A stretch of 64,000 nucleotides of DNA from Bacillus sp. ZZV12-4809 (GTDB taxonomy: Bacteria; Bacillota; Bacilli; Bacillales; Cytobacillaceae): assembly GCF_009849585.1 (NCBI RefSeq), contig NZ_VCRN01000006.1, positions 1 to 64,000 of the forward strand. The letters run 5' to 3'. The notes under the pieces were generated by a model, which saw only the letters and a program-made list of their open reading frames with translations, did no database searches and was not told the origin of the DNA. The first letter of the stretch is position 1, and each line of letters begins with the position of its first letter. Below are positions 26,129 through 38,162 of this stretch, piece after piece. Made by a program: the position numbers and the translations under genes.

Positions 26129-26503
26129 TTATTTTGAGTTAGGGACAAGCAAATATTTCTTAACTGCCGCCCTGATGTCATCGATATCGAATGGCTTTGC
26201 AAAGTGAGTAAGAGCACCCAGATCCTTTGCTTCCTGAATCATATCGAGTTCACCGTAAGCCGTCATGATAATAACTCGGATATCTTTATCCACTACTCTC
26301 ATTCTTTTTAAAATTTCAATCCCGTCCATTCCCGGTATTTTCATATCAAGAAGAACAAGATCAGGCGAATGCTTGGAAACAATGTCGAGAGCCTGGACTC
26401 CATTGGCAGCCTGGTATGTGTCATACCCTTCTTTCTGCAGTACCTCATTAAGTAAAATGCGGATTCCGAACTGATCATCTACGATTAAAATTTTCCCTTT
26501 CAT
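26129..26503 (-). CDS. spo0F: Sporulation phosphorelay response regulator Spo0F
   Basis: The 124-residue single-domain response regulator receives phosphate from the sporulation kinases and passes it to Spo0B. The acidic pair is in [10 protein letters not shown] near residue 10. The phosphorylated aspartate is in [13 protein letters not shown] near residue 53. The switch threonine and lysine lie in MTAYGE near 81 and HFAKPFD near 103. No output domain is present, as expected. The ATG at 26503 is seven bases from GAGGTGGC; a TTG one codon upstream is possible. It is divergent from ywjG. A sigma-H-like promoter is visible upstream. Confidence 0.96.
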   Translation of the reverse strand: MKGKILIVDDQFGIRILLNEVLQKEGYDTYQAANGVQALDIVSKHSPDLVLLDMKIPGMDGIEILKRMRVVDKDIRVIIMTAYGELDMIQEAKDLGALTHFAKPFDIDDIRAAVKKYLLVPNSK

Positions 26504-26597
26504 CAAGCCACCTCTTCCTGTCGTATTGAAAGCCTTAGGTTTAAAACCATACTGAATTATGACTGCAGGTCACTTAACTATACATTCTCCTTAAGCT

Positions 26598-26626
26598 AAT
26601 TTCTCTGTGAAACATGATTATTCCTT
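26598..26626 (-). promoter_or_regulatory. Candidate sigma-H promoter of spo0F
   Basis: On the minus strand AAGGAATAA (26618-26626) and AGAGAAATT (26598-26606) with an 11-bp spacer fit the sigma-H pattern with one mismatch. spo0F is sigma-H dependent in B. subtilis. No Spo0A box was confidently assigned. Confidence 0.5.
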
Positions 26627-26716
26627 CTTATTTTAACAATTACCTATGATTATTTTACCTTTCCTTCCCTATTCTCTATAATAGAACCGCAGGAAGAGAT
26701 GAAGGAGTGAACCGAT

Positions 26717-27238
26717 TTGCTGAAGATGTTTTCCACCCAGCTGACAGGCTTATTTAAAAGACTTCAGGAAAAGGAAGAATTTTCCATCGAGGACAGTGCC
26801 CGCCTTTTGGCACAGGCTGCTGCCGGTGATGGGAAGATATATATTTACGGAACAAAAGAAATGAGTGCGATCGGCTATGAAGCCGTTCAAGGCCAGGAGC
26901 CTCTCCGAGATGCTGCGATTTTGGAGAAGGATTCCGAAGTCTCTGAAACAGACCGGGTCATCATCTTTTCAAGATATTCAGATGACGAAGAGGCAGCCGC
27001 TCTGGCAATATCCTTGTCTGAAAAAGGGATCCCTTTTGTGGCAGTAAGCACCTTAAGGACTGAGAGCACGGGCAGCCTGGCTGAATTTGCCGATGTTCAT
27101 ATAGATTTAAAGCTTGCGAAAGGCCTTCTGCCTGACGAAGAGGGCAATCGCTTCGGCTATCCAGCCTCCATGGCTGCTTTATTTGTTTATTATGGAATTA
27201 AGTTTACGATTGATGAGATTTTAGCGGAGTTTGAATAG
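26717..27238 (+). CDS. ywjG: YwjG family protein (DUF2529)
   Basis: The 173-residue protein of unknown function belongs to the DUF2529/YwjG family. Segments such as DGKIYIYGTKEMSAIGYEAVQG near residue 38 and a Rossmann-like alternation suggest a sugar-isomerase-like or nucleotide-binding fold; this is inference. The start is TTG at 26717 (MLKMFSTQL), with AAGGAGTGA upstream, in agreement with the B. subtilis homologue's MLK start. It lies divergently from spo0F and convergently with pyrG, as in B. subtilis. Confidence 0.85.
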   Translation: MLKMFSTQLTGLFKRLQEKEEFSIEDSARLLAQAAAGDGKIYIYGTKEMSAIGYEAVQGQEPLRDAAILEKDSEVSETDRVIIFSRYSDDEEAAALAISLSEKGIPFVAVSTLRTESTGSLAEFADVHIDLKLAKGLLPDEEGNRFGYPASMAALFVYYGIKFTIDEILAEFE

Positions 27239-27276
27239 CTTTAAGCTGCAGCCTTTGCGCACAAGTTTACAATTTT

Positions 27277-27303
27277 GCCCCGGTTCTGTGACTCGGGGCT
27301 TTT
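27277..27303 (+). terminator. Intrinsic terminator of ywjG, nested in a longer stem
   Basis: GCCCCG/CGGGGC is followed by TTTT on the plus strand. It is enclosed by a perfect 10-bp outer stem, TTTGCGCACA (27254-27263) with TGTGCGCAAA (27308-27317). Confidence 0.8.
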
Positions 27304-27340
27304 GTGGCTGTGCGCAAATCCCCCTGAGCCCGAAAGGCAA

Positions 27341-27372
27341 AAAAACCCCCTCCGCATCCGGAGGGGGTTTTT
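27341..27372 (-). terminator. Intrinsic terminator of pyrG (bidirectional)
   Basis: AAAAACCCCCTCCG pairs with CGGAGGGGGTTTTT around a 4-base loop. It has T tracts on both strands and lies 4 bp past the pyrG stop codon. Confidence 0.95.
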
Positions 27373-27376
27373 CCCA

Positions 27377-29221
<1,845 letters not shown>

Positions 29222-29228
29222 AAAAAGT

Positions 29229-29257
29229 ATTCTACAAGCCTTGAATCGAAAAGTCAA
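29229..29257 (-). promoter_or_regulatory. Sigma-A promoter of pyrG
   Basis: On the minus strand TTGACT (29252-29257) and TAGAAT (29229-29234) are 17 bp apart. The GGGC start lies 8 bp downstream. Confidence 0.9.
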
Positions 29258-29259
29258 GA

Positions 29260-29844
29260 TTATAAATTTTCTTCGTCCTCGTCAACGTCGAGGTCATCTT
29301 CCTCAAGCTCTTCGTCATCATCACCGAGGTCGAATTCTTCATCTTTATCCACGATATCATCGTCTTCAAAGTCATCATCATCATCATCTTCAAGATCATC
29401 GTCATCGTCAAGAAGATCATCATCATCGTCTTCTGTCAGATCATCATCTTCGAATCCGTCGATATCATCGTAATCGATATCCTCTTCATCCAGTTCATCA
29501 TAATCTTCAAGATCGAGATCATCGTCGTCCTTCTTCTTCGCCTTTTTCTTCTTAGGCTTGATTACTGTTACAACTTCTTCTTCATATTGATCAACCGGAT
29601 ACCATGAACGAAGACCCCAGCGGTTATCGCCCAATCCGATAAAATGGCCATCTATATTTAAATCTGTATAGAACTGTGCAATTTTCCCCTTGACTTGTTC
29701 CTCTGAAAGGTTCATAAGTTTAGCTACTTCACTCATAATGTCATTAAAGGCCATTGGTTCTTTTTTGCTTGTCAGAAGTTCATAAGCCACTTCGATTAAT
29801 GACATTTCCTGCAATTCTTCTGTTGAGAACTGTTCCAAACTCAA
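29260..29844 (-). CDS. rpoE: RNA polymerase delta subunit
   Basis: The 194-residue delta subunit of Firmicute RNA polymerase increases promoter selectivity and recycling. The N-terminal HARE-HTH domain (about residues 1-90) includes MSLIEVAYELL and GKIAQFYTDLNIDGHFIGL. A lysine-rich segment (KPKKKKAKKK) near 100 is followed by an almost purely Asp/Glu C-terminal tail. The start is called at TTG 29844 (MSLEQFSTEEL) because AAAGGA lies at proper distance; the open frame reaches GTG at 29853. The last codons end three bases beyond the pyrG -35 element, so the pyrG promoter abuts this gene. Confidence 0.93.
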   Translation of the reverse strand: MSLEQFSTEELQEMSLIEVAYELLTSKKEPMAFNDIMSEVAKLMNLSEEQVKGKIAQFYTDLNIDGHFIGLGDNRWGLRSWYPVDQYEEEVVTVIKPKKKKAKKKDDDDLDLEDYDELDEEDIDYDDIDGFEDDDLTEDDDDDLLDDDDDLEDDDDDDFEDDDIVDKDEEFDLGDDDEELEEDDLDVDEDEENL

Positions 29845-29853
29845 TATCAGCAC

Positions 29854-30202
29854 TTCCTTTCCCTATGTAACCGCTCATATAAGCGTGCAAATTAATAACT
29901 ATATAAATTGAATTTCCGCAGGTCCCTGCAAATACATGCGGACAGCCTGCAAGAAGGCATATTCTTCATTATAAACAAATTTTTACGGTTTATGCCAGTT
30001 ATATCTGCTGTTCTGCGTATTTTTATGCGATTTAGTATTGATTTTAAATTATTGAAAGGGCTTTGAATAATGTCTGTTCATTTCAGCACAGGGCACGCAG
30101 CGAACCCGCGGGGAGGAACGGAACCTTCGCCCCAATTAACTCTGCAGGTAAGATTATATGTAATAAAAGACAATAGATTTTGGATTGCCCTTATAAAAGA
30201 AG
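29854..30202. other. Gene-free stretch upstream of rpoE
   Basis: No gene was seen. On the minus strand a TATAAT hexamer (29968-29973) could belong to the rpoE promoter, but no matching -35 element was found. At 30096-30125 a GC-rich block, GCGGGGAGGAACGGAACC, resembles the one at 34582-34602 and looks like a fragment of a dispersed intergenic element. Confidence 0.4.
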
Positions 30203-30379
30203 CTACTCTGCCCTTCCCCGTTTCCTGCGCCTCATAGGTCTGTCCCACTTTTTATAGGCCAGCCAGGTGAAGTAGATAGCGAGCAGGAAGAATGCTATGG
30301 CTCCCAGCTGTTTTCCATATAAAAAGTAAACACCTGCAGCAGCTGCAAGTATGGCTGCATAGAGCAAGATTTTTTTCAT
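30203..30379 (-). CDS. Small membrane protein of unknown function
   Basis: The 58-residue protein starts at 30379 (MKKILLYAAIL) behind a GGGGAT site. Two hydrophobic helices (about residues 4-20 and 24-41) are followed by a strongly basic tail, RPMRRRKRGRAE, predicted to be cytoplasmic. An upstream in-frame ATG at 30430 has no ribosome site. I do not recognise the family. It lies between icmF and rpoE in a region that varies among Bacillus species. Confidence 0.6.
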   Translation of the reverse strand: MKKILLYAAILAAAAGVYFLYGKQLGAIAFFLLAIYFTWLAYKKWDRPMRRRKRGRAE

Positions 30380-30490
30380 ATTTTCACATCCCCAGGTTCC
30401 CCGAAGTGAACTGATATGTATTGATTTCATTATATAGGATATGGATGTATTTTATATTAATTCTCTATTAAAAAAATAGTGCAGAAAACA

Positions 30491-30512
30491 AGGGCCTGCA
30501 TTGGCAGGCCCT
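30491..30512 (-). terminator. Intrinsic terminator of icmF
   Basis: AGGGCCTGC/GCAGGCCCT with a 4-base loop is followed on the minus strand by TTGTTTTCTG, 11 bp past the stop codon. Confidence 0.85.
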
Positions 30513-30522
30513 ATGGATCCAT

Positions 30523-33500
30523 CTACATATTGCGGCGGTATTGCCCGCCCACTTCGTATAATGCACGGGTAATCTGGCCGAGGCTTGCCACTTTGACAGT
30601 TTCCATCAGCTCAGCAAAAATATTGCCGCCGCTGACTGCGGCTTCCTTCAAACGTTTCAGTGCCTCTTCCGATTTATCTTTGTTGCGCTCCTGGAAGCTG
30701 CGCAGATTGCGGATTTGCGTTTCTTTTTCTTCCTTCGTTGCCCTGGCTAGCTCCATGTTGTTCATTTCATCCTCTGATGGAGGATTAGGGTTCAAGTAAG
30801 TGTTGACCCCAATGATCGGAAGCTCGCCAGTGTGCTTTTTCATTTCATAGTACATGGACTCATCCTGGATTTTTCCGCGCTGGTATTGTGTTTCCATGGC
30901 ACCGAGAACGCCGCCGCGGTCGTTGATGCGTTCAAATTCACTCAGCACCTGTTCTTCCACAAGATCTGTCAGCTCATCTACAATGAATGCACCCTGAAGC
31001 GGATTTTCATTTTTCGATAAGCCATGCTCTTTTGTAATGATCATCTGGATGGCCATCGCACGGCGGACAGACTCCTCTGTAGGTGTCGTAATGGCTTCAT
31101 CATACGCATTGGTATGAAGCGAGTTGCAGTTATCCTGAAGCGCCATTAACGCCTGCAGCGTTGTGCGGATATCGTTAAAATCAATTTCCTGTGCATGCAG
31201 GGAGCGGCCTGAAGTTTGGATATGGTACTTCAGCTTCTGGCTTCTTTCGTTCGCGCCATACTTATCTCTCATAACCGTTGCCCAGATGCGGCGCGCCACA
31301 CGGCCTAGCACCGTATACTCCGGATCCAGTCCATTGGAGAAGAAAAATGAAAGGTTTGGTGCAAAATCATTGATGTTCATTCCTCTGCTCAAATAGTACT
31401 CGACATAGGTGAAGCCATTTGCCAGTGTAAAGGCAAGCTGAGAAATCGGATTTGCACCCGCTTCTGCGATATGGTAGCCGGAAATCGAAACAGAGTAATA
31501 GTTGCGGACTTTATGGTCGATAAAGTACTGCTGGATATCCCCCATCATTCGTAAAGCAAATTCTGTTGAGAAGATACACGTATTCTGTCCCTGATCCTCT
31601 TTTAAAATATCAGCCTGAACCGTCCCGCGGACCGTCTGCAGCGTTTTCGCCCTGACTTCTGTGAATTCTTCCGGTGTCAGCACGCGGCCAAGCTCCTGCT
31701 CTTTCGCCTCAATCTGCTGTTCGATGGCTGTGTTCATGAACATGGCTAAAATTATCGGCGCCGGCCCATTAATCGTCATCGATACAGATGTAGATGGATG
31801 GCACAGGTCAAAACCGGCATACAGCTTCTTCATATCATCCAGCGTACAGATGCTGACTCCGCTCTCCCCGACTTTTCCGTAAATATCTGGGCGGTAGTCC
31901 GGATCCTCCCCGTACAGGGTCACAGAATCAAAAGCTGTGCTCAGTCGCTTTGCTGCATCATCTTTGGAGAGATAGTGGAAGCGGCGGTTTGTCCGTTCAG
32001 GTGTACCTTCTCCGGCAAACTGTCTTTTCGGATCTTCACCCTCGCGCTTGAATGGGAAAACACCTGCTGTATATGGGAAGGAACCCGGCACATTTTCTCT
32101 ATATACCCAGCGGATGATTTCTCCGTAATCCTTGTACTTCGGAAGTGCCACTTTTGGAATCGACAGCCCGGACAAGCTCTTTGTTTTTAAAACCGTCACG
32201 ATTTCTTTATCGCGGATCTTTGTGACAAATTGCTCGCCGGTGTATTTTTCCTTCAATTCTTCCCATCCTGCAAGAATGTTCTTGGTTTCAGCCGTAAGCT
32301 TTTCTTCTACAGATAATTTAATGGCTTCAAGCGAAGCGATGACTTCTTCGTTTCCTTCTTGTTCTTTAACAGCAAGAAGTGCCCCTTCCAGCTGGAAAAG
32401 CTTGCGGGCAAGATCTGCCTGCTCTTCGGCTTTCTTATGGTAGCCGCGGACGGTTTCTGATACCTCGCGGAGGTAATAGCGCTGTTCATTTGGAATAATG
32501 ACATTCTGCTTTTCCACTTTTGCTTCTTTTGTAAAACTTGTTTTCCAGTCTGTACCTGCTTTTTCATTAATCGTTTCCACCAGTGCCGCAAACACCGCAT
32601 TTGTGCCCGGGTCATTGAACTGGCTTGCAATGGTTCCGTAGACTGGCATATCTTCAAGCTCTTTTTCAAAAAGCATCCGGCTGCGCTGGTACTGCTTTTG
32701 CACCTGGCGCATCGCATCCTCTGAGCCTTTGCGCTCAAATTTATTAATGACAATCAAATCGGCATAATCGATCATATCAATTTTTTCAAGCTGGGAAGGA
32801 GCACCGAATTCACTTGTCATGACATACATGGATGCATCACAAATTTCCGTAATGCCGGCATCACCCTGCCCGATTCCGCTTGTTTCCACAATAATCAAAT
32901 CAAAGCCGGCTGCTTTGACAACCGAAATCGCATCCTGAATTGCAAGCGACAGCTCGCTGCGGGAGTTTCGGGTTGCCAGGCTGCGCATATAGACCCGCGG
33001 ATTAAAAATGGCATTCATACGGATACGGTCGCCAAGAAGGGCACCGCCTGTTTTTTGCTTTGTCGGGTCAACAGAAAGAATCGCAACCTTTTTCTCCGGA
33101 ATTTCGTTGATGAAGCGGCGGATCAGTTCGTCTGTCAGCGAGCTTTTCCCGGCACCGCCTGTACCCGTAATTCCCACTACAGGAACCTGCTTTTCCAGTG
33201 ATTTCACTTTCTCCATGACCGGCTCAAGTGCTGCGGCTGCTTCCTTGCCTACGGTTACCTGATGCTCAGCCAATGTAATCAGCTTGGCAATCGCATTGGT
33301 TTCCCCATCCTGAAGCTTTTCAATCTGCTCAGATGCTTCGGCTGTAAACGTCGGGAAATCACATTCCTTGATCATTTGATCAATCATGCCCTGAAGACCA
33401 TATTGACGGCCGTCTTCCGGCGAGAAAATCCGCGCGATTCCGTAGTCATGCAATTCCTTAATTTCCTTCGGGATGATGACTCCGCCCCCGCCGCCATAAA

Positions 33501-33789
33501 TGCGGATGTGGGATGCGCCTCTTTCCTTCAGAAGGTCATACATATATTTGAAGTACTCCACATGTCCACCCTGATAAGAGGAAATGGCAATGCCCTGCAC
33601 ATCCTCCTGGATGGCAGCATTTACGACCTCCTCAACAGAACGGTTATGTCCGAGGTGGATGACCTCTGCCCCGCTTGCCTGAATGATGCGGCGCATAATA
33701 TTAATGGACGCATCATGCCCGTCAAACAGGCTGGAAGCCGTCACAAAACGAATATGATTTTTCGGCTTATAGACTTCTGGATTGCTCAT
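30523..33789 (-). CDS. icmF: Fused isobutyryl-CoA mutase IcmF
   Basis: The 1088-residue adenosylcobalamin-dependent mutase has its G-protein chaperone built in. Domains in order: a B12-binding domain (residues 10-150, with [15 protein letters not shown]); a MeaI-like GTPase with P-loop [12 protein letters not shown] near 208 and NKFERKG near 350; a linker; and the substrate-binding mutase TIM barrel from about 550 ([21 protein letters not shown]). It interconverts isobutyryl-CoA and n-butyryl-CoA and, in some homologues, isovaleryl-CoA and pivalyl-CoA. The start at 33789 ([10 protein letters not shown]) has an AAGGGGGAG site. It ends the leftward acyl-CoA cluster, linking branched-chain acyl-CoA to beta-oxidation. 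B. subtilis lacks it. Substrate preference cannot be assigned by eye. Confidence 0.95.
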   Translation of the reverse strand: MSNPEVYKPKNHIRFVTASSLFDGHDASINIMRRIIQASGAEVIHLGHNRSVEEVVNAAIQEDVQGIAISSYQGGHVEYFKYMYDLLKERGASHIRIYGGGGGVIIPKEIKELHDYGIARIFSPEDGRQYGLQGMIDQMIKECDFPTFTAEASEQIEKLQDGETNAIAKLITLAEHQVTVGKEAAAALEPVMEKVKSLEKQVPVVGITGTGGAGKSSLTDELIRRFINEIPEKKVAILSVDPTKQKTGGALLGDRIRMNAIFNPRVYMRSLATRNSRSELSLAIQDAISVVKAAGFDLIIVETSGIGQGDAGITEICDASMYVMTSEFGAPSQLEKIDMIDYADLIVINKFERKGSEDAMRQVQKQYQRSRMLFEKELEDMPVYGTIASQFNDPGTNAVFAALVETINEKAGTDWKTSFTKEAKVEKQNVIIPNEQRYYLREVSETVRGYHKKAEEQADLARKLFQLEGALLAVKEQEGNEEVIASLEAIKLSVEEKLTAETKNILAGWEELKEKYTGEQFVTKIRDKEIVTVLKTKSLSGLSIPKVALPKYKDYGEIIRWVYRENVPGSFPYTAGVFPFKREGEDPKRQFAGEGTPERTNRRFHYLSKDDAAKRLSTAFDSVTLYGEDPDYRPDIYGKVGESGVSICTLDDMKKLYAGFDLCHPSTSVSMTINGPAPIILAMFMNTAIEQQIEAKEQELGRVLTPEEFTEVRAKTLQTVRGTVQADILKEDQGQNTCIFSTEFALRMMGDIQQYFIDHKVRNYYSVSISGYHIAEAGANPISQLAFTLANGFTYVEYYLSRGMNINDFAPNLSFFFSNGLDPEYTVLGRVARRIWATVMRDKYGANERSQKLKYHIQTSGRSLHAQEIDFNDIRTTLQALMALQDNCNSLHTNAYDEAITTPTEESVRRAMAIQMIITKEHGLSKNENPLQGAFIVDELTDLVEEQVLSEFERINDRGGVLGAMETQYQRGKIQDESMYYEMKKHTGELPIIGVNTYLNPNPPSEDEMNNMELARATKEEKETQIRNLRSFQERNKDKSEEALKRLKEAAVSGGNIFAELMETVKVASLGQITRALYEVGGQYRRNM

Positions 33790-33835
33790 CGTTCTCCCCC
33801 TTGTCCGTAAACGCAAGCCTTAGCCTGCGCTATTC

Positions 33836-34480
33836 TTAAGCATTTTCCGAGACCTTTTCGGAATCCTTTATTCCCTGAAAAAGAAGATTGGTCTGCAGCT
33901 GGATATATTCCTCGATGCTGTACATCTTCTGCAGTGACCAGCGGCGGAATGCCCACATTTGCCCCTGGACAAAAATGTTATGGGCGATCATCTTGACTTT
34001 TTCCTCCGGCAGGTCCAGTTCCCCGTTCTCTACGCAAAGGGTAATGACATGCTCAAACATGCCGACCATTTCTATTTCTTTCTTCAGCACATATGGAAGG
34101 GCATCCTTTGTAAGCGCCTTTACTTCCTGGTACATAACAAGGACTTCATCCTGCATTTCGTCAACCACTTTGAAGTAATCGGCGATGCCCTGCTTTAGGC
34201 TCTCAAGTGTGCCTTTTTTGGTATCAAGGCCTTTTTGAAGCCGCTCGGCAACCTGATCGTAAATGCTGTCACAAACCAGGTATAGGACGTCTTCCTTCGT
34301 ACGGATGTATTCATAAAGCGTTCCAATACTAAAACCAGATGCCTTTGCAATCTCTCTAGTTGTTGTACGATGGAACCCTTTTTGGATAAAAAGGGTGACG
34401 GCACCTTTAATCATCTGATCGCGTCTTTTTTTGACAAGACGCTCATCTTTAACAGAAGCCTGCACTTCCCGTTTTTTCAT
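33836..34480 (-). CDS. TetR-family regulator of the acyl-CoA cluster (FadR-like)
   Basis: The 214-residue TetR-type repressor has an N-terminal helix-turn-helix at about residues 22-68 (FIQKGFHRTTTREIAKASGF, SIGTLYEYIRTKEDV), followed by an all-helical ligand domain. It is placed between icmF and two acyl-CoA dehydrogenases. It therefore probably controls these genes in response to an acyl-CoA, in the manner of Bacillus FadR. Two matching palindromes upstream of the thiolase and fadF genes are candidate operators. The ATG follows GGAGGACGGTGG. The identity of the ligand is inference. Confidence 0.85.
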   Translation of the reverse strand: MKKREVQASVKDERLVKKRRDQMIKGAVTLFIQKGFHRTTTREIAKASGFSIGTLYEYIRTKEDVLYLVCDSIYDQVAERLQKGLDTKKGTLESLKQGIADYFKVVDEMQDEVLVMYQEVKALTKDALPYVLKKEIEMVGMFEHVITLCVENGELDLPEEKVKMIAHNIFVQGQMWAFRRWSLQKMYSIEEYIQLQTNLLFQGIKDSEKVSENA

Positions 34481-34759
34481 TGTTATCCACCGTCCTCCCG
34501 GGAATCATCCATTGAATCTGTTTATTTTAAAAAGTTTTTTTCAATATTGTTTTATCTTTGAATTCTGTCCGTTGATTTCCGCTGCGGGGAGGAATAGGAA
34601 CCTCCTCCCGCTGGACATTGATTAAGCTTCCTCGAGTGAACACCGCACGAAGGAAATGCGTCAGCATTTTCGAGGATCAGGTACCCACAGCGAGGATCAA
34701 CTCAGTGGCTAAACTTGAACAGCGACATGAAGTCAATAAACTCTGCGAAAAATCATTAA
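34481..34759. other. Gap between acdA and the TetR gene with a dispersed-element remnant
   Basis: No gene was seen. At 34571-34620 a GC-rich imperfect hairpin (GCGGGGAGG with CCTCCTCCCGC) follows TTGATTTCCGC, resembling dispersed intergenic elements common in Bacillus. This GC-rich element could interrupt or terminate read-through between acdA and the regulator. Confidence 0.4.
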
Positions 34760-35899
34760 TTATTTCGTTACCATTCGAGAGATTACTAGACGCTGGATTT
34801 CCTGTGTTCCTTCGTAGATCTGCGTGATTTTGGCATCGCGCATGAAGCGTTCTACTGGATAGTCCTTTGTATATCCGTAGCCGCCAAAGATTTGAACGGC
34901 ATCTGTTGTCACTTTCATGGCCGTGTCACCGGCAAGAAGTTTGGACATAGCTGATTCCTTTCCGTACGGAAGTCCTTCTGACTCCAGCCAAGCCGCCTGG
35001 TAAGTTAATAGTCTTGAGGCTTCGATGCTTGTGGCCATGTCTGCCAGCTTGAAGCCAATTCCCTGCTGGGCAGCAATTGGCTTGCCGAACTGGCGGCGTT
35101 CTTTGGCGTATTCGATGGAAGCATCCAGTGCGCCCTGAGCGATTCCGACTGCCTGGGCAGCGATGCCGTTGCGGCCGCCATCAAGCGTCATCATGGCAAC
35201 TTTGAAGCCTTCGCCTACATTGCCCAGCACGTTCTCAACCGGAACCTTGCACTCTTCGAAAATAATCTCCGTTGTAGGTGAGGAACGGATCCCCAATTTC
35301 TTTTCCTTCTTGCCGACAGAGAAGCCTTCAAAGCCGGATTCCACGATAAATGCGGTTGTTCCTTTATGCTTGGAGGATGGATCTGTCAGGGCAAACACTA
35401 CATAGATATCGGCAATTCCGCCGTTTGTAATGAAAATTTTACTGCCGTTAAGGACATAATGATCGCCTTCAAGACGTGCTGTCGTTCTCATTCCGCCGGC
35501 ATCAGATCCGCTGCCAGGCTCCGTAAGTCCATACGCGCCGATTTTTTCACCCTGCGCCATTGGCTTTAAGTATTTTTGCTTCTGGTCTTCGCTGCCGAAC
35601 TTGAAAATCGGCCAGCCGGCAAGGGAAGTATGGGCTGAAAGAGTTACACCTGTAGAGGCACATACTCTTGAAAGCTCCTCAACTGCGATGCAATAAGCCA
35701 GATAATCACTGCCGATTCCGCCGTACTCTTCAGGCCACGGAATCCCGGTTAAGCCAAGCTCCGCCATTTTGTCAAAAATTTCTCTGTCAAAGCGCTCTTC
35801 TTCGTCGCGTTCAGCAGCCGTCGGAGCGACTTCATTTCTGGCAAAATCGCGTACCATTTTTCTGATCATTTCATGCTCTTCACTTAATTGGAAATTCAT
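34760..35899 (-). CDS. acdA: Acyl-CoA dehydrogenase AcdA
   Basis: The 379-residue flavoprotein of the short-chain acyl-CoA dehydrogenase group catalyses the first oxidation of beta-oxidation and passes electrons to ETF. Substrate and FAD motifs are present: [14 protein letters not shown] near residue 122, [15 protein letters not shown] near 158, and the C-terminal [20 protein letters not shown]. The catalytic glutamate is in [10 protein letters not shown] near 364. The ATG has a GAGGGA site. It occupies the acdA position near rpoE in B. subtilis. A close paralogue lies immediately upstream. Confidence 0.93.
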   Translation of the reverse strand: MNFQLSEEHEMIRKMVRDFARNEVAPTAAERDEEERFDREIFDKMAELGLTGIPWPEEYGGIGSDYLAYCIAVEELSRVCASTGVTLSAHTSLAGWPIFKFGSEDQKQKYLKPMAQGEKIGAYGLTEPGSGSDAGGMRTTARLEGDHYVLNGSKIFITNGGIADIYVVFALTDPSSKHKGTTAFIVESGFEGFSVGKKEKKLGIRSSPTTEIIFEECKVPVENVLGNVGEGFKVAMMTLDGGRNGIAAQAVGIAQGALDASIEYAKERRQFGKPIAAQQGIGFKLADMATSIEASRLLTYQAAWLESEGLPYGKESAMSKLLAGDTAMKVTTDAVQIFGGYGYTKDYPVERFMRDAKITQIYEGTQEIQRLVISRMVTK

Positions 35900-35951
35900 T
35901 GTTGGTCCCTCGCTTTATATGGATTCTTGATTTCTTTATAAAAAGACTGCT

Positions 35952-37082
35952 TTACAGCTGTTTACTGATAACAATCCGCTGAATTTCGCTTGTGCCTTCA
36001 TAGATTTCTGTAATTTTGGCATCGCGGAAGTAGCGCTCAACCGGGTAATCCTCTGTGTAGCCGTAGCCGCCGAAGACCTGGATGGCTTCTGTTGTCACGT
36101 CTACTGCTGTTTTGGATGCAAACAGCTTCGCCATGGAGGCTTCCAGTCCGCATTTGATGCCGCGCTGGCGCATGTTTGCTGCGCGATAGATTAATAGTTT
36201 TGCGGCTTCGACGCTTGTTGCCATGTCTGCAAGCTTAAAGCCGACACCCTGCTGAGCGGCGATCGGCTTGCCGAACTGTACACGTTCCTTCGCGTAGCTG
36301 GCAGCTGCCTCAAAGGCCGCTTCCGCGATTCCAAGCGCCTGCGAAGCAATCCCGATCCTTCCAGCATCGAGATTAGCCATCGCAATCTTAAAGCCTTCTC
36401 CTTCACTGCCAAGAAGATTGTCAGCCGGAACCCGCATGTCTTCAAATGTCAGCTGCAGCGTTCTTGAGCCGTGCAGCCCCATTTTGTGCTCATCTTTCCC
36501 AAATACAAGTCCTGGCGTATCCTTCTCGACAATGAAAGCGGAAATGCCTTTGCTTCCAAGCTCAGGATTTGTGGAGGCAAATACAATGTATACGTCAGCT
36601 TCGCTGGCATTCGTAATGAAAACCTTGGATCCATTAATGACATAATGGTCTCCGTCTTTTACCGCACGGGACTTTAAGCTTCCTGCATCCGAGCCAGCGC
36701 TCGGTTCCGTGAGGCAAAAAGCACCAAGATACTCACCAGAGGCAAGCTTCGGAATATATTTCTGCTTTTGCTCTTCCGTACCGAAATAAAGGATCGGATT
36801 TGTTCCAACCGACGTATGGACCGATAAAATAACGCCAACTGTCGCACTTACGCGGGACAGTTCATGGATGGCGATAATGTAAGAAGTAAAGTCCATTTCC
36901 GCTCCGCCGTATTTTTCAGGAATGGGAATCCCCATCAGGCCAAGCTCGCCCATTTTGCGGAGAATCTCCCGAGGGAACTCGCCCTGCTCCATTTTTTCAA
37001 CAAAAGGGGCGATTTCCGCCTGGGCAAAATCCCGCACCATTTTTCTCATCATTTCCTGCTCTTCTGTAAATCTCAGGTTCAT
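35952..37082 (-). CDS. Short-chain acyl-CoA dehydrogenase (paralogue)
   Basis: The 376-residue acyl-CoA dehydrogenase is clearly homologous to AcdA next to it, suggesting an old tandem duplication. Motifs are FCLTEPSAGSDAGSL near residue 122, ITNASEADVYIVFAS near 158, and the catalytic glutamate in EIYEGTSEIQR near 365. It may act on butyryl-CoA, isobutyryl-CoA or methyl-branched acyl-CoA; the sequence alone does not decide. The ATG has a GGAGGG site. It lies between the 3-hydroxyacyl-CoA dehydrogenase gene and acdA and is probably in one operon with them. Confidence 0.92.
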   Translation of the reverse strand: MNLRFTEEQEMMRKMVRDFAQAEIAPFVEKMEQGEFPREILRKMGELGLMGIPIPEKYGGAEMDFTSYIIAIHELSRVSATVGVILSVHTSVGTNPILYFGTEEQKQKYIPKLASGEYLGAFCLTEPSAGSDAGSLKSRAVKDGDHYVINGSKVFITNASEADVYIVFASTNPELGSKGISAFIVEKDTPGLVFGKDEHKMGLHGSRTLQLTFEDMRVPADNLLGSEGEGFKIAMANLDAGRIGIASQALGIAEAAFEAAASYAKERVQFGKPIAAQQGVGFKLADMATSVEAAKLLIYRAANMRQRGIKCGLEASMAKLFASKTAVDVTTEAIQVFGGYGYTEDYPVERYFRDAKITEIYEGTSEIQRIVISKQL

Positions 37083-37130
37083 TTGTATACCCTCCGATGC
37101 TGCCCGGCACTTGCGGCCAAGGCCTATTAT

Positions 37131-37982
37131 TTATTCGTAAACGTAGAAGCCTCTGCCTGTCTTCTTGCCTAGCCAGCCGGCTTTCACATATTTTCTTAAC
37201 AGCGGACATGGGCGGTATTTATCATCGCCAAAGCCTTCATGCAGGGTTTCCATAATATACAGGCATGTGTCCAGGCCAATGAAGTCAGCCAAAGTCAGCG
37301 GTCCCATTGGATGGTTCATGCCGAGCTTCATCACTTCATCAATGGCCTCTTTTGTCGCGACCCCTTCATAAAGTGTGTAAACTGCTTCATTGATCATCGG
37401 CATCAGAATGCGGTTGGATACGAATCCCGGGAAGTCATTCACTTCAACCGGCACTTTTTGAAGCGTCTTCGTGATGTCTTCAATGGTTTGGTACACTTCG
37501 TCTGCCGTCGCGAGGCCGCGGATGATTTCCACAAGCTTCATCACCGGCACCGGGTTCATAAAATGCATGCCGATTACTTTCTCCGGACGCTTTGTTGCGG
37601 CTGCGATTTCTGTAATCGGAAGGGATGATGTGTTGCTTGCCAGAATGGCATGCTCTGGTGCAATTTCATCGAGCTGGCTGAAGATCTTCGTTTTGATCTC
37701 CATATTTTCAACCGCCGCTTCGATGACAAGCTCCACGTTTTTAGCGTCCTGAAGATCATTTGAAGCGGTTACATTTTTCAGCACTGCTTCCATCTCGTCC
37801 GCTGTCATGCGCCCTTTTTCCACCTGGCGGGAAAGATTCTTCTTAATCACACCAAAGCCGCGTTCCACAAATTCCGGCTTTAAGTCGTTTAAGATGACGC
37901 TATAGCCTGCCTGTGCACAAACCTGTGCAATTCCTGAACCCATTTGTCCAGCACCGATTACCATAATGTTTTTTACGTTCAT
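37131..37982 (-). CDS. hbd: 3-hydroxybutyryl-CoA dehydrogenase
   Basis: The 283-residue NAD(P)-dependent enzyme oxidises short-chain (S)-3-hydroxyacyl-CoA to 3-ketoacyl-CoA. The N-terminal Rossmann motif VIGAGQMGSGIA is at residues 8-19. The catalytic histidine and asparagine fall in IGMHFMNPVPVMKLVE near 137 and in NDFPGFVSNRI near 185. A single-domain length excludes the large FadB/FadN multifunctional type. The ATG has a GGAGGA site. It lies between a thiolase and an acyl-CoA dehydrogenase on the same strand. Confidence 0.94.
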   Translation of the reverse strand: MNVKNIMVIGAGQMGSGIAQVCAQAGYSVILNDLKPEFVERGFGVIKKNLSRQVEKGRMTADEMEAVLKNVTASNDLQDAKNVELVIEAAVENMEIKTKIFSQLDEIAPEHAILASNTSSLPITEIAAATKRPEKVIGMHFMNPVPVMKLVEIIRGLATADEVYQTIEDITKTLQKVPVEVNDFPGFVSNRILMPMINEAVYTLYEGVATKEAIDEVMKLGMNHPMGPLTLADFIGLDTCLYIMETLHEGFGDDKYRPCPLLRKYVKAGWLGKKTGRGFYVYE

Positions 37983-38162
37983 ATTTGTTTCCTCCGATCT
38001 TGGGCTTAGGCCTGTATTTCTCTTTTATTTGAATGCTTGATTGTTTTGATTAACTGTCATTTTTCTCTGTGCTTTCTTCTTTTTGGCGTCATTCCTTCTT
38101 GATTAACTACCATTTTCCTCTTCACCGGTGCTTTTCTGGCTGCACCGCCGTCCTAAAACAGA

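Noticed and set aside
29241-29555. His/Arg-rich open frame opposite rpoE
   Set aside because: It is the complement of the Asp/Glu codons of the delta-subunit tail.
34481-34491. TGTTATCCACC near the TetR gene as a DnaA box
   Set aside because: A single one-mismatch box that also forms the ribosome binding site; there is no cluster around it.
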